Of a stretch of DNA of 64,000 nucleotides, positions 35,301-46,148 are shown in pieces. Numbering within the stretch: the first letter of the stretch is position 1; each line of letters opens with the position of its first letter. The DNA is from Psilocybe azurescens (taxonomy: Eukaryota > Basidiomycota > Agaricomycetes > Agaricales > Agrocybaceae): NCBI GenBank assembly GCA_023853785.1, contig JAJIRX010000500.1:744001-808000 (forward strand), given 5' to 3'. Both the position numbers and the translations under genes were made by a program. Below the pieces are notes generated by a model. It was not told where the DNA came from. It was given only the letters and a program-made list of their open reading frames with translations, and searched no databases.

Positions 35301-36918
35301 TGTACACTTACGACGAGATGATAGCAGATATCCAGCCGGTTACAACTAGGAGAAATACAGTCTATATATTATACTACCTAAAGACGAGATCACTAATCGA
35401 TACAGAGGATGGATACGTTCAAAGCAGAGATAATGAGATGAGGGCGCACGGAAGGAACTCGTAGGAAGTTCGTTTTAAAGTGCCAGTCCATGAAAATATG
35501 AATCCCGAGACCAGACTTGCGTGCCAGCGCGCGATTAGGAGCGGTGAGGGTTTGGTGATGGGAGGCGATGTGGGAGGGCTGCTGAAAGAGTATGATGGAG
35601 GATGGAAGAGCGCGCGATAGCTTCTGGTAAAGGCAAGATCTGAGGTTGAAGGAAAAGAGAGAACAAAGCAGTGATCGATGTTGTAAAGAATGTGGGTGGG
35701 ACTGCCGAAAAATCGAGCAAGAACCTCAAAGCAAGAGTCGAATAAGATGATTGGAACGGGAATAAAGACTGTGGGGGGATGAAATAGTAATAAAATAGCG
35801 ATGTAGACAATGGGGAATCCTCGACAGGTGAGAGATGGGGGCGGTTTATTGAGGGAGGTTTGAGAACGTTTTCGGCCGGATGTTTGGAGAGCAAGCTGAA
35901 GGGAACATGAAGCACAGCTAGCATGGTGGGGGTGGCGATAATTTGTTTACATGCAAGCGTACTTGCTGCAAAATGGCTCCGGAGATGGCTCGCGGGCGAC
36001 TTCAGCGACGACTTCGCGTGCCTGAATACTCGTAAGCTTAGTTACTCTTGATTCGAGTACGAGATGAGAATACTGACTGAATTCTCTCGGGACTCAACAT
36101 CAAGAGGAGGGATTACAACGGGTACAGGGGCGGCGGTTACAACTGCGGCCACTAATAGAAAGTTAGCTCAGAGCGATGATAAATTATGAGAGGAAATGAG
36201 AACTGACTGCATGCAAAGAAAAGAGCGGTAAGAAGGCTGAATTGCATTTTGCAACGATTGACCGAGAACGAAGTGGACTAAAGTGCAGTGGGTTATGTGG
36301 TGTATTGCCGAGGCATCCTCTCTTCGAATGCATCCTTCTTTTATATGCGAATTGGCAATGGGTTGCGAAGGCAGGTAAGTGGACAAGGTACACTCCAAAG
36401 AGGATGGCCACCGAATTAAAACGCGGAATTCGGGGATCTGTCAGTCGATGAGAACTCTTGTAAAGATCGAACAAGAGCTTCGGCAACGGAAGTATAGGCG
36501 GCATGCCGCCCGTGCAGAACCCATTGACCTTGCTTTACGGAGTCGTGGATAGACATCCACAGATTTATTTTAGATTCTCTTGTTCTCTGTTCGTAATTAT
36601 TCAGAACATAGGATGGGCTTATAGGCTCATAAAAGAGTTCGAAGGGCTGTTCACGCAATGATAAGCAAATAGCATTTGGAAAAGCATGAAAAGGGAGAAA
36701 AACCTGAATCGGCCAATCGGAGTCAATCTGGACAAGACGTTGGCCGTGGGGGTTAACGGAGAGCACATTCCAGTGCTAGTAGAGACCGGCCGTATAAAGT
36801 CTTACTATGGTCGATACCTTGATCTTTCTTTACCGTCATCATGGGCGTAGTTGTCCAAAAGAGTTCTGACCACAAACGCTCTTCCAAATTGGGAATTTGG
36901 ACCACTTCTCGAATCCAT
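35301..36918 (-). CDS. Possible multi-exon gene of unknown function
   Basis: Not recognised. The minus strand is C/T-rich and holds several exon-like blocks between plausible splice signals: HWNVLSVNPHGQRLVQIDSD (near 36700-36775), PFELFYEPISPSYVLNNYEQ then SVKQGQWVLHGRHAAYTSVA (36480-36660), VAAVVTAAPVPVVIPPLDVE (near 36100-36150), AREVVAEVAREPSPEPFCSK (near 35960-36025), and a longer hydrophobic and Pro/Ser-rich stretch at about 35440-35925. I could not build one consistent reading frame through all blocks. Frame choice around 36820-36918 is ambiguous, with two protein-like frames. It could be one gene with base errors, or chance reading of pyrimidine-rich sequence. Boundaries are approximate. 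Confidence 0.3.
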
Positions 36919-38403
36919 TGTCCGCATTAGGAAGTTAGTTTATGCTTCATTTCGTGACTGAACGATTTTCTGGCTGCGTGTTCACGGTTCACCACATTAT
37001 CAGAGAAAGAAGTAAAAGTTAGACAGTTAAACAGGCTCCTTACTGATGTATGCATGTAATATATCTTACCGAATCTCGTTCCTTCGGCTTGTTGGGTTTA
37101 ACTTCTGTTGACCGTAATAATATTATTAGTACCTGGGTCGACGAAGCTTCGTTAGACCTGAAGTGACTTTACAGCTGAAAGGGTTTCACCTTGCCTACTG
37201 GCGCACATAGAGAACCTACGATACAGTCTCTTAGAAACATTCACTGCCTATTTCTTCCTAAAAATCATAGCCAATCGTCATACATAATACAGGATAAACC
37301 CCTACCAAGATTACTGGCCAAGCAACGGTATGATAAGTTATTGTTTGATTCTTGTTGGTACTCCTATCGGAAAAATGATACTCAGGCTGACAAGATGCTC
37401 TGGGCCCCCATGACGTTCCACGCCACGCCCACCATCCCACAGGAATACACTCGACGTTATCAGCGACTCTGGTGTCAAGCCCTGGATTTAATCCGAATTT
37501 AGTCACCAGCATGGATAGCCAATATAACGCAGTAAGTACAGAATACTAGTCCTTGATGGCCGAGTGTCATGTCATAACTCATCGAATTTCTCGAAATTAC
37601 ATAGCTCGACTTGTATAGCACAATGTAACCTACAAACAAAGACCAAGGGAATTACAATCTAGTGGGTTCGCATCGCTGCTTCCGAACGTGCGTTCTTTGA
37701 TATCTGATACCTTCACAAACTTGTGGACGAAGGCAAAACGAAGGTGTGCATCCGTTCGATGTGTATGCTAAAGAAGGCAAGCACAAAGGTACGCCGAATG
37801 GAGGTGACAATCCTCACGCAGGCAAACGAGATTTAATTACGACAAAGTGGAATATAGAATCCAATGACTGCGGCAATGCATCAGCCGACAAGTTATAGGT
37901 CCACAACTTCACGTTATGTGCCTACGATGCGCCTGTTCCTTGTACAATTTAAGATCTCGTGCGAATGAAATTTAAGCAAAACAAGAGTCGGTGTGTACCG
38001 TCTCCCATACATGTCGAGACCGTGAAGATCAGATCAGTCGGAAAGAACCAAAGTGTTGCCCCTGTAACCACCTATTAATAGCTGCGGATTCACCCTTGAC
38101 GATGCAGTGGCACCCACAAAAATTTCACGGCACACATAGTATTCAAGGACTACTGCGTTCCGCATTTGTAGCCACCCTTATAGACCAAAAGTCGTATCCT
38201 TAAATTACGGGATGTGAAAATAGATGCAAAAGAATCTCCCAGCGGAGTATACAACAAATGAACGGTGCGAGTTCGAAGAATACAAGGCGAGATGTTTTAT
38301 ATGCAAGAAATTTATTTTTAAACAGTTGGTCGGATAGATTCTGGTAGCGTCATACACTCGATGTCACATTCTGAGAAATGAATGACTGACGATGCCCTTT
38401 CGA
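36919..38403. other. Intergenic, no supported gene
   Basis: About 1.5 kb. Short frames (37191-37502 +, 37258-37512 -, 37991-38203 +) lack domains and overlap each other. Nothing else recognised. Confidence 0.45.
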
Positions 38404-39604
38404 CTAAGTGGGATGAAACATCAGACTTCTGTCTGGGAACCATAGAGAAGAGTCGCTCGAGCAATATCTCTCCCCAAGATACGATCCATCACCGCAGATG
38501 ATCCAGTATATGCTCCCAATTTTGAATTCATAGGGTCCTCCAAAGATGTCAAATAAGGACAGATGCATCCTGCCCATTAGACTGTGGTGAGGGCCAATTG
38601 CGTGTAAAATGCAGAGGATAGCACATAAAGACACGAGTAAAACAAATTCGACGGTGGATCGGGCAGGTGAAGGCGTTGGCTGGCCAATACGGGACACTTT
38701 GTTCGTAAAGCTTCTGAAGACACAAGGGGGCAGCGTACGTCCAGTTGCACAAGCCTTCAGTCTTCGCCGATTTAAGGCACTCCAATGTTTCAGCGAGACC
38801 AGTGTGTTCCCGTAGGTAAGAGCTGCCACCTGTTCTGTGGTCATCTCCTGGGAACATTGATCTGTCGACCACGATTCTTCCAGCAATAAAAGGCGACATC
38901 TCTTTGAATCTTTCATGCGACGAAGTCCTTCCAGGAAGATGGGTTCGGTACTCGAAAAAGCGCCCTTGATGTGAACCCGATCCGCAAAGAGAGCGATGTT
39001 CCAAGTAGCTAAGCTGGATTGTTCGACTAGACATATCCCTTCCAGATATATGGTGGAGAGTGTGCTCCAGGAGCGAAACAAGTGGCGCAGCTTTGGGTAG
39101 ACGCCGACCAGATAGATGTCATGTCTTTCGGACGAGACCCATTCGAACCTTTGAGGACGAAGTTGTGCCAGAAAATGATATAGAGAAGAACTACGCGTCC
39201 CTCTAAAAGACCGGAAGAGCGTATCCTCAGTCAATAAAGCCTGTAGTGACTCCCCCAGTATATATGAGGACCCCCATGGCAAATTTGAAGCGTACAACAT
39301 TCAAGTTCGGGAATGCTGATGAAACACGATCACCAATGTCCACCAATTTAGGGATCCGTGACATGAGAGCCAGCTCGAAGCACCGCACGTGTTTGCCCAG
39401 ATACTCATTATAAACAGGACTATGACCAGCCGAGAACAGTTTAACAAGTCCTTCAGAGGAGACCGAGATAGTTCGCATAGTACAGGAAAGAGCGAGTGCT
39501 GCCAGCCGTTTGTTGACTAGTCGAATTCGACTGGCTTTGTGCTTCGGATTCATCGCATAGAATTCCAAAATCTTTTCGATGATCTCGTCAGGTATGTCAG
39601 CCAT
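38404..39604 (-). CDS. F-box-like protein with one frame break
   Basis: The N-terminus MADIPDEIIEKILEFYAMNP followed by ASRIRLVNKRLAALALS is a short F-box core. The first frame runs to about 39271. The second, shifted by one base, continues with GSSYILGESLQALLTEDTLF, then leucine- and serine-rich segments such as LVGVYPKLRHLFRSWSTLST, and ends at 38404. The switch lies at the C5 run 39271-39275 (G5 on the coding strand): dropping one base joins the halves into about 400 residues. An in-frame upstream Met at 39670 would add 22 residues. The role as a Skp1-binding adaptor of an SCF ubiquitin ligase is inferred from the family. A genuine pseudogene is possible because these families contain many, but the pattern matches the other homopolymer breaks in the window. 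Confidence 0.65.
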
Positions 39605-39995
39605 TTCAATACGCTTTAGAACCAGTTTCGAGTTTTCGAGGGTAGGGTTTTGGGTTCTAGAACGGTGCATGCTGTGGAGGAAAAGTTATTGTCGGGTAGT
39701 TGATTCAGAGCTTGTAACATGGATAGACGTATCGCGCGACTAGAAAAGATAACGAGAAAGAAAGAAACGAGAGAGTAGAATATGGACCAGCGGCGGAGGC
39801 TGGCACTATCTACGGCGTTATCGACGTTTGATCCTAATAGCCGTCAATTCATTGGTCGATTGCCAAGGCTTACAACTTCGGCTTGTCAGCGCAAAATTTC
39901 GGCAACTCGAAGTAAAGCGCGGGCCCTGACATTGCTCCGTTCCCTCAAGCTCGCTGGCCAGTCTGACAACCTCTAGGAGGTGACGAAAGAAGACC
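39605..39995. promoter_or_regulatory. Divergent promoter between F-box-like gene and TIM22
   Basis: About 390 bp between outward-facing starts. It contains a 64-codon frame (39782-39976, +) that would be an upstream ORF if transcription of TIM22 starts before it. No conserved domain. Confidence 0.45.
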
Positions 39996-40743
39996 ATGAA
40001 CCCGAGCACGAATAACCTTCCGGGTCGGGTGCCTATATGGGCTGCACATAAAGAACCTCTGCCTCCCGGTCTTCTGGAAGAGGATAGACCAATGTATGAG
40101 CAGACCAAACGCTGGGAGGGTTATATGGCGTCGGCCATGGAGTCTTGTCCAGTTAAAACTGTGTTAGCAGGAGGCGCAGGTGCGTGTCTTTTGTTCTGTT
40201 TCTTGAGTGGGTGACCAACGGCAAAACATAGGGTTCGGTATTGGCGCGTTCTTTTCGCTCATGTCTGCGTCATTTGCATATGAGGACCCATATCTACGGT
40301 CACAGACACAAGCGCAGGCGACCTTGAACACTACGCAAAAGGCTGGTGCGATTTTCAAGGAAATGGGCAAGGGCATGTGGACGAGTGGAAAATCCTTTGG
40401 AAAAATTGGCGCTCTCTTTGCTGGCGTTGAATGCGTGATTGAATCGGCAAGTCAAGTTCCTCCAAATTTCTATTTCAGAATTGATACTCATTCAGTTCCC
40501 TGTTCCATAGTATCGTGCCAAAAATGATATATACAACTCGGTTTCAGCAGGATTTGTATCGGGAGGCATTCTTGCAAGAAATTCAGGTCCTAAAGCTGTC
40601 GTTGGCGGCGGTCTGGCATTCGCGGCTTTCTCAGCAGCTATCGATCTATTGTTTCTACGGAGAGAAACGCCTGAGTACGTCGCTCTGCCTTTCCTTGTTA
40701 AAACTTTGATCTGAATTATTTGCCTATATCTAGCGAGGATTAA
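39996..40743 (+). CDS. TIM22: Mitochondrial import inner membrane translocase subunit TIM22
   Basis: Four exons (39996-40179, 40232-40446, 40511-40674, 40734-40743) encode 190 residues. Tim17/22/23 family features: [13 protein letters not shown] and [20 protein letters not shown] (helix 1 with the glycine zipper), [40 protein letters not shown] (the conserved R-x-K-x-D-x-x-N motif before helix 3) and [20 protein letters not shown] (helix 4). TIM22 is the channel that inserts multi-span carrier proteins into the inner membrane. The second intron begins with GC (TCG then GCAAGT), a known minority donor. The last exon carries only ten coding bases including the stop. Length and topology fit the family. 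Confidence 0.93.
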
Positions 40744-41065
40744 CCCCCCCTCTCTATTTACCCTTAGATGTAACTTATATCACTACCTAACGCACTGTAT
40801 CTATATATAATTGGAAGCACTTCATACACACACTCCTTGGCAGCACTGGATTATGGTATATGTTTTCGACTCTGCTCTTTTGGACGGCTCAATGTGGAGG
40901 ATGGACAACACATGAATCAATCAAAGGCAGCTTCGTCTTCATTGCCCAAGTAAATAATACAATTTAACATGCCCATCAACGAGATCGTAGTGGAAAGGGA
41001 AACAACGCAATACAACACCTGCCAACTACTTAATAAATATCATGAAGGTACGATACATACGCAAA
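40744..41065. other. Convergent 3' intergenic region
   Basis: 322 bp between the 3' ends of TIM22 (+) and the alpha-arrestin gene (-). AT-rich, with no coding signal. Confidence 0.5.
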
Positions 41066-44000
41066 TCAAACCACTACGACTTCACTCGCAAGGTTTGTCC
41101 GAACAGGTGCTGGGGAAATAGGGACCCCGTGCGGCGACGAAGAGGTTGAGGACGGGTTCGCATTGTATGCCGGAGGAGCTTCTCCGCTCTCTGTCTCTTG
41201 CCCCGACATCAATCGCTCGTAAAGAGAATTGGAGCGCAGTAACGTGTCGTGGTGGTTCATATGCCTCAATGATAGCATTGTGGAAGGAAAGACCGGACTG
41301 GTCTCTGCAGCTGACGCGCCGGACGAATCGGATGACTGCCTTGACGTGACACGCTCCAGTGCTGAAGACATGCTGCTCATAGCGCGCGATGTAGCCTCAG
41401 CCTGGGCTTTCGACCGCGCTACTTGGCAAGGGCAATTGGGTGTGATTGCTTGAGAATCGTCAAACACTGCATCGTAACGAGGGAGCGATGTCCATTCAGG
41501 ATTACAGCGGCACTAGAAAGTTGCGAAGTAAAAGTTACCACCGTCAGGATTTCTCAACATGCAAAGTGTCGTCAATAAATCTTGCCGCCACTCACCGAGA
41601 GTATCAGCACCGGCGTCTGCACCACGATATCAAACAGTTTCCTTTTTCCCGTCCTGCTATCTACGTGCATATCGTCTCCTCTTTCGACCCGTATGACGAC
41701 TTTCAGCATATGTGACACTACGATGTTGCTCCGGCGATTTTTGTTAGTGAAATGCATAGTGTTGCATGATTTGGGTAGTTGCAATTCCTGATGGAATGTC
41801 CAAGGACCAGGCCCCATAAGATTCGATGCTAGTTCAGAAAGCTCAGCTTCGGTGGAAGGCTGGTTGACGAGGGCATACAGAGGTGAATGGCGAAATGCAT
41901 CAGGAGAATCGGAGTCAAGGGGTAATATCGGGTCTGCGCCTTTGCCTTCTCCTTTGATGGACAGGAGGGTGAAACGACTAAGGGGGTCTGTACGGCCGAT
42001 ACGCCTCATGTTGGTATAATAATCTACTCGTTCTGCGTTTCACGGTGAGTTCTCATACTGGCCTTATCATGCTGAATCGACTCACCTTCAATGTATACCG
42101 ACAGGCGATGTATTCGCATTTTGGTCAGAGGCATAAACGTAAAGGTTACCGGCACCGTCCCGCCTATATAGAAACTTCTCCCAGACACTGAGATCAGGTA
42201 TTGCAGTTGCTGTTCCCACTGTCTCTCGACGATGATATTCTCAGTGTCCTCTGTATCCTCCTCAGTCGGACAAGCAATGGTGATGACCTCACGAGTAGCA
42301 GTCATCTTGGATTTGAAAGCCCCAGGACGATGAACATTGGCCTTGAGGCGCCAACCGACGGATCCATAATCACACTGCATAGTCGGAGGTGCATTGGAAG
42401 GAATGGTAAAAGATATTGGATAAGTGTATGTTCCTGAACAGAATAAGATAGTGCATCATGTGTAGAAATGGATTACTCACCTTTCTTGAACTCTACCCAA
42501 CCGTCCGATCTTGGTTTGTGATCTATATCCTTCAAAATTCTCTCTAGAACGTTGCGTCCTCTTTCTTTAGAGCCTCTGACCCTTGAACCCTCCTCCTCCT
42601 CCTCTGGGCTTTCATGAAGATCCATGCCTGAGGGACCCCTTTCCATAGTCCTTCCCCTTCGATTACTGCGAAGAGTATTCCCATCCACAGAGGGTTCTCT
42701 CGCCCCGGTTAAGCTCCTTTCTTTCGATGCTGACACCTTGCTTGAATTGGGCCGGACAACATCCATGAAGATATTAGAAACTGCAGAGAAACTGAATCTC
42801 GAGCCTTTTCTACCTCGTTCGTGGTTTGATCCAATCGTGGGTGAATCCTGAGCCATATGAGGATGCGAGGAGGATGACGAAGAAGATGACGATGCTGACA
42901 GTCGAGTATCTAATATCGGAGGCGGATACGGAATGACTGGCGAGTGTGATATACGGGATATGCGCATGTCCGAAGAGCTCAAAATATCATGGGGAAGTTG
43001 TTCGTTATCTTGAGCGTCGGGAGGATGTCCTGGAGCAATTGAAGGCTCTTCTGACTCCCCGTGCTCCAATATAGGGTCGGATAAGCCTGGACGTCGTGAG
43101 AGCGAAGGCTCAAGACGATTTGATTGTACAGAAGGTGATAGGCTTATTTGACCTATATATTTTGTTAAATGGGTATTTGGTAAGTATACCATCTGGAATG
43201 AATAAACAGTTGACGGCTCACTTGAATGATTTTGGGAATTACGCAAACTCGAGAGTAGGGGTGAATCGGTCTGGCTGCTAATTTGTCTTTCGATCAAATA
43301 TGCATTCAATTCCACGGGGCTCATGGGTGATGGAGGAAAGGGTGAATACGGTGGTATTGGAGCCAACCGCTGTAACTCTTCATCTTCCTGGTGATATGCT
43401 TCGTACAGTGGCATTCGCTGAAATTGGCCGTTGTCGATGCTCATGCGTCGATTGGGACGGGTCCGTGGGCCGATAAATGAAGAACGAAGTGTTGACGTAG
43501 CTCCAGAAGCGGTGTGAGGGCTTGGCGAAGGAGGCTCAGCAAGTTGAGACGTTCGAGATATGTGAGGGCTTGCTTGGGAGGGTTGAACGCCAATCGAGCT
43601 CGATCTGCCATGGCGAGGGTTTCGTTCCGATGTGCCAGTTACGCCAGCCTCCCTCGATCTCGAGCGAGCAGAGCGTGGGACCGATGCATCCGCACGGGGA
43701 GCTTGATCCCTCAAGTCGTTCCAATCGTCCTCAAAGTCGTCATCCAAATCCCCACTACCATTCTCGTACTCCAGGAGGTTTTGATTGTACTGCTGAGAAT
43801 ACAGAATTCCAGGTCCAATGGAGGCAGTACGTCGGGTAGTTGGCTGGGATTTCCCGGCATTAAAATAGGTTGTAGTAGCGCGAAATACTCGGTGTTCCTC
43901 AGTCACATCTATGCGACGGGCACCGATGCCTGAAGTCAGAAACGCCATTAGCGTCTCTGCGGGAGATAAGCGATGTACGAACCTTCAGGCCATGCATTAG

Positions 44001-44223
44001 CGGTCGTAGCAGAGAGTTCGACCTCTATGCTTGTCAACTTTGTCGGCTTGACAAGGTCAAGGATCAGCAATCCGCGGACCATAGAGGTGCGAGCATCTGG
44101 TATAGCACCACGGCGTACTGGTGCGCCATCGGTTCGCAAGAAAACAGCCGACTCGGTTAAGCGTATTGAGACAGAATTGCTCCGTTTCGTCTTGTCATGA
44201 TGTGAATGAGAATGGGAATGCAT
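41066..44223 (-). CDS. Alpha-arrestin (ART-type trafficking adaptor)
   Basis: Five exons splice in phase. The N-terminus starts with an HSHSHSHHDK run and leads into the arrestin N-domain (SVSIRLTESAVFLRTDG, GLLILDLVKPTKLTSIEVEL). A long disordered, Ser/Pro-rich insert of roughly 450 residues (DLDDDFEDDWNDLRDQAPRA, SASSSSSSSSS, SPEEEEEGSRVRG) interrupts it. The fold resumes with RSDGWVEFKKGTYTYPISF, IPSNAPPTMQCDYGSVGWRL (the N/C-domain junction typical of arrestins), FYIGGTVPVTFTFMPLTKMR, the C-domain HFTNKNRRSNIVVSHMLKVV and LPRYDAVFDD. Near the C-terminus is GEAPPAYNA, a PPxY motif that would bind WW domains of a Nedd4/Rsp5 ubiquitin ligase. The likely role is recruiting that ligase to plasma-membrane transporters. 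The cargo is unknown. No frame break. Confidence 0.9.
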
Positions 44224-45359
44224 AGTTATACAAATGTCGTGAACTTGTGAACGAGAAAAAGACGATCTTGATGATAAGAAATTTTCAAGAGTGGTTTGAG
44301 GGCATTGAGGAAGGTATCTTGGCGAAATGGTCTAGGTCGGGCAAGGATCCTGGAATATAAATGAGCGTGAGCAGCATTGACTGTTTTCAGCACCTTCTCA
44401 GCACCTATTTTCTCATTTTCCCGCACTTTCATCATCATACGTGCAATCTATTGGAATTTGGAATGCAAGGTCACAATGGAAGAGATTGCTCCCCTGATAT
44501 GCCAATCAATTCCGATATCATAAATTTTCGTGACAGACAAGTTCCGGTTAGAAACCCATCACGTTATGTACTAAGTACTGATATAAGTACGTACGTTGCG
44601 ACGTTTGGCCCCACCAATCATGGAGAAGGAATAATCACGCATAACATGCGAATCGAACTCTCGACTAGGTAAGGGCGGCAGTGTTAACAGGTGTTAACAG
44701 ATGCCTTGTTGAGCTTGCCTGCCCATGTCCAGTCCGTGGGTCCGCGTTTGTGATGGTGCCCAGCCAAGCCAGTGCACGCTCGCTGCGTTTGCAAGGTACT
44801 GTCGCTTTGCGAAAGATGGCTGGCTGGCTGGCTACGCTCGTAGATCACTTCGCAAAAATTGCTGGTGCCCCCGCGCTCCTTCGGTCGCCACGCCACCATA
44901 AAAGAGAGGAATTCCCCTTGGGTGTACTTGCTATTTTATTCACATTGCTGATATATATGTACTACTATGCGTTCTAAGATGTCCATTATAGCTTTTGGTG
45001 TCGCACCTTTTTTTTTTTTTTTAAATTTTCGTGGAAGCCATTTGAAAATCCAAATCCAGTCAGAATGGACAAATTCTAATTATGTATCCAAAGCTAGACA
45101 ATGCACAAATATATACACGTATTAACAAGTCCAGTACATGCCCAAAGGACAAGCACTTAAAGTGTTCATGACCAAGAACAGCAATCAAAAAGAGAAGGCC
45201 CAAAGAAAAAAAAGACAGGTAAGCTTTCGACGGAAGCATCAAAATAGTGATCGTCAAGAGAAAGGAAGACATAAGTCTCAAGTGTGGTCCGGTATATGAG
45301 ATGTAAGCAAGAAAAAGGAGGAAACTTAAAACAAAACAACAGTTTGAAAAAAGTGATGA
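44224..45359. other. Intergenic, no supported gene; short repeats
   Basis: About 1.1 kb between the arrestin start and the cupredoxin stop. It contains a perfect tandem 10-mer GTGTTAACAG x2 (44681-44700), TGGC x4 (44817-44832) and a T15 run (45008-45022). No recognisable gene. Confidence 0.5.
44681..44700 (+). repeat. Tandem 10-mer GTGTTAACAG, two perfect copies
   Basis: Read directly. Each unit contains the palindrome GTTAAC. It lies about 460 bp upstream of the arrestin start, so it could be a paired regulator site or chance. Confidence 0.8.
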
Positions 45360-46148
45360 TCAGAGCGAAAGGACGAGCAGCATCGTCAGAGCCGGTACGA
45401 CACCGAACAACCCAAGGACTACAGCGCGATTTGCTGAGGAAGTGTTGTTGCTGGGAGATGTTGTAGGTGAGGACGAAGATCCTGTAGAGCTACCCGTGCG
45501 AGATGCACTGCTCGAGGAGCTAGAAGCCCCTGTTCCATTTAATCGGATTGCGTTACGCTATAAAAATAACTCGAAATTAAAAACGCGCTTCATTGTCCAA
45601 GGTTGACGCGTGAAATCATACCGTGATGCCTGCCAAAGTTTCAAGGCTAGAGCCGTTGAGGTTGATTCCTCCAACACCACCCTCTGGACACGTGTTCCAG
45701 TCGAAAAACCAGATAGTAGTAGTATTATCAGTTATGGTGAGGGTGAAGTCAGTGATGGCGGTTCCGTTGCGTGTGTCACGGAAGGACGTGTCGAAGCCAT
45801 TAATCGTGGAGTTTGTGAAGTGAACGGCCGTACAGGGAGACGGGAACGTGGATTGAGTCACCGTGTGGTTGCCCTGAGTGACTACGAACAACCAGTTTAA
45901 AACAGGAGCGAGGACCAGAGGAATGATTCTTACAATTGAACAAGACAACGTCGCCTGTATCGGCTACAACAGTTTGAGGGTTGAAAACAGCACCTGGATC
46001 ACTGGTAGTGTTGCCCCCGACGGTAATTACGATCGTCTTTGCGCAAGCAGACGCTGCAAGAGCGACAAACTATGGTAACACAGAACAATGAGACGTATAT
46101 TACAAGAAAATTAAGTCAAGTTGAACTTACAAGGAGGGCGGATCGCAT
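45360..46148 (-). CDS. Extracellular Ser-rich cupredoxin-domain protein, probably GPI-anchored
   Basis: Four exons splice in phase. A signal peptide (MRSALLFVALAASACA) precedes a cupredoxin-like domain: KTIVITVGGNTTSDPGAVFN, PQTVVADTGDVVLFNFTQGN, HTVTQSTFPSPCTAVHFTNS, LTITDNTTTIWFFDWNTCP. The pattern of HTVTQS-x-F-x-x-PC and a second Cys near the end is typical of these fungal wall proteins. The position where plastocyanins carry later copper ligands reads WFFDWNTCP, so copper binding is uncertain. Then comes a Ser/Thr-rich linker and a hydrophobic C-terminus (AVVLGLFGVVPALTMLLVLS), as in GPI-anchor signals. It is probably secreted to the cell surface. Many N-x-S/T sites suggest glycosylation. 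Function unknown. Confidence 0.88.

Noticed and set aside
39240..39275. A 31-nt intron explaining the frame change in the second F-box-like gene
   Set aside because: GT...AG ends exist and keep frame, but 31 nt is below the shortest introns seen here (47-50 nt).
39782..39976. 64-codon plus-strand frame upstream of TIM22
   Set aside because: No domain; most likely 5' UTR or promoter, at most an upstream ORF.
44640..44670. GAATCGAACTC resembling a minus-strand tRNA T-arm
   Set aside because: The T-stem does not pair and no box A is found at the required distance.
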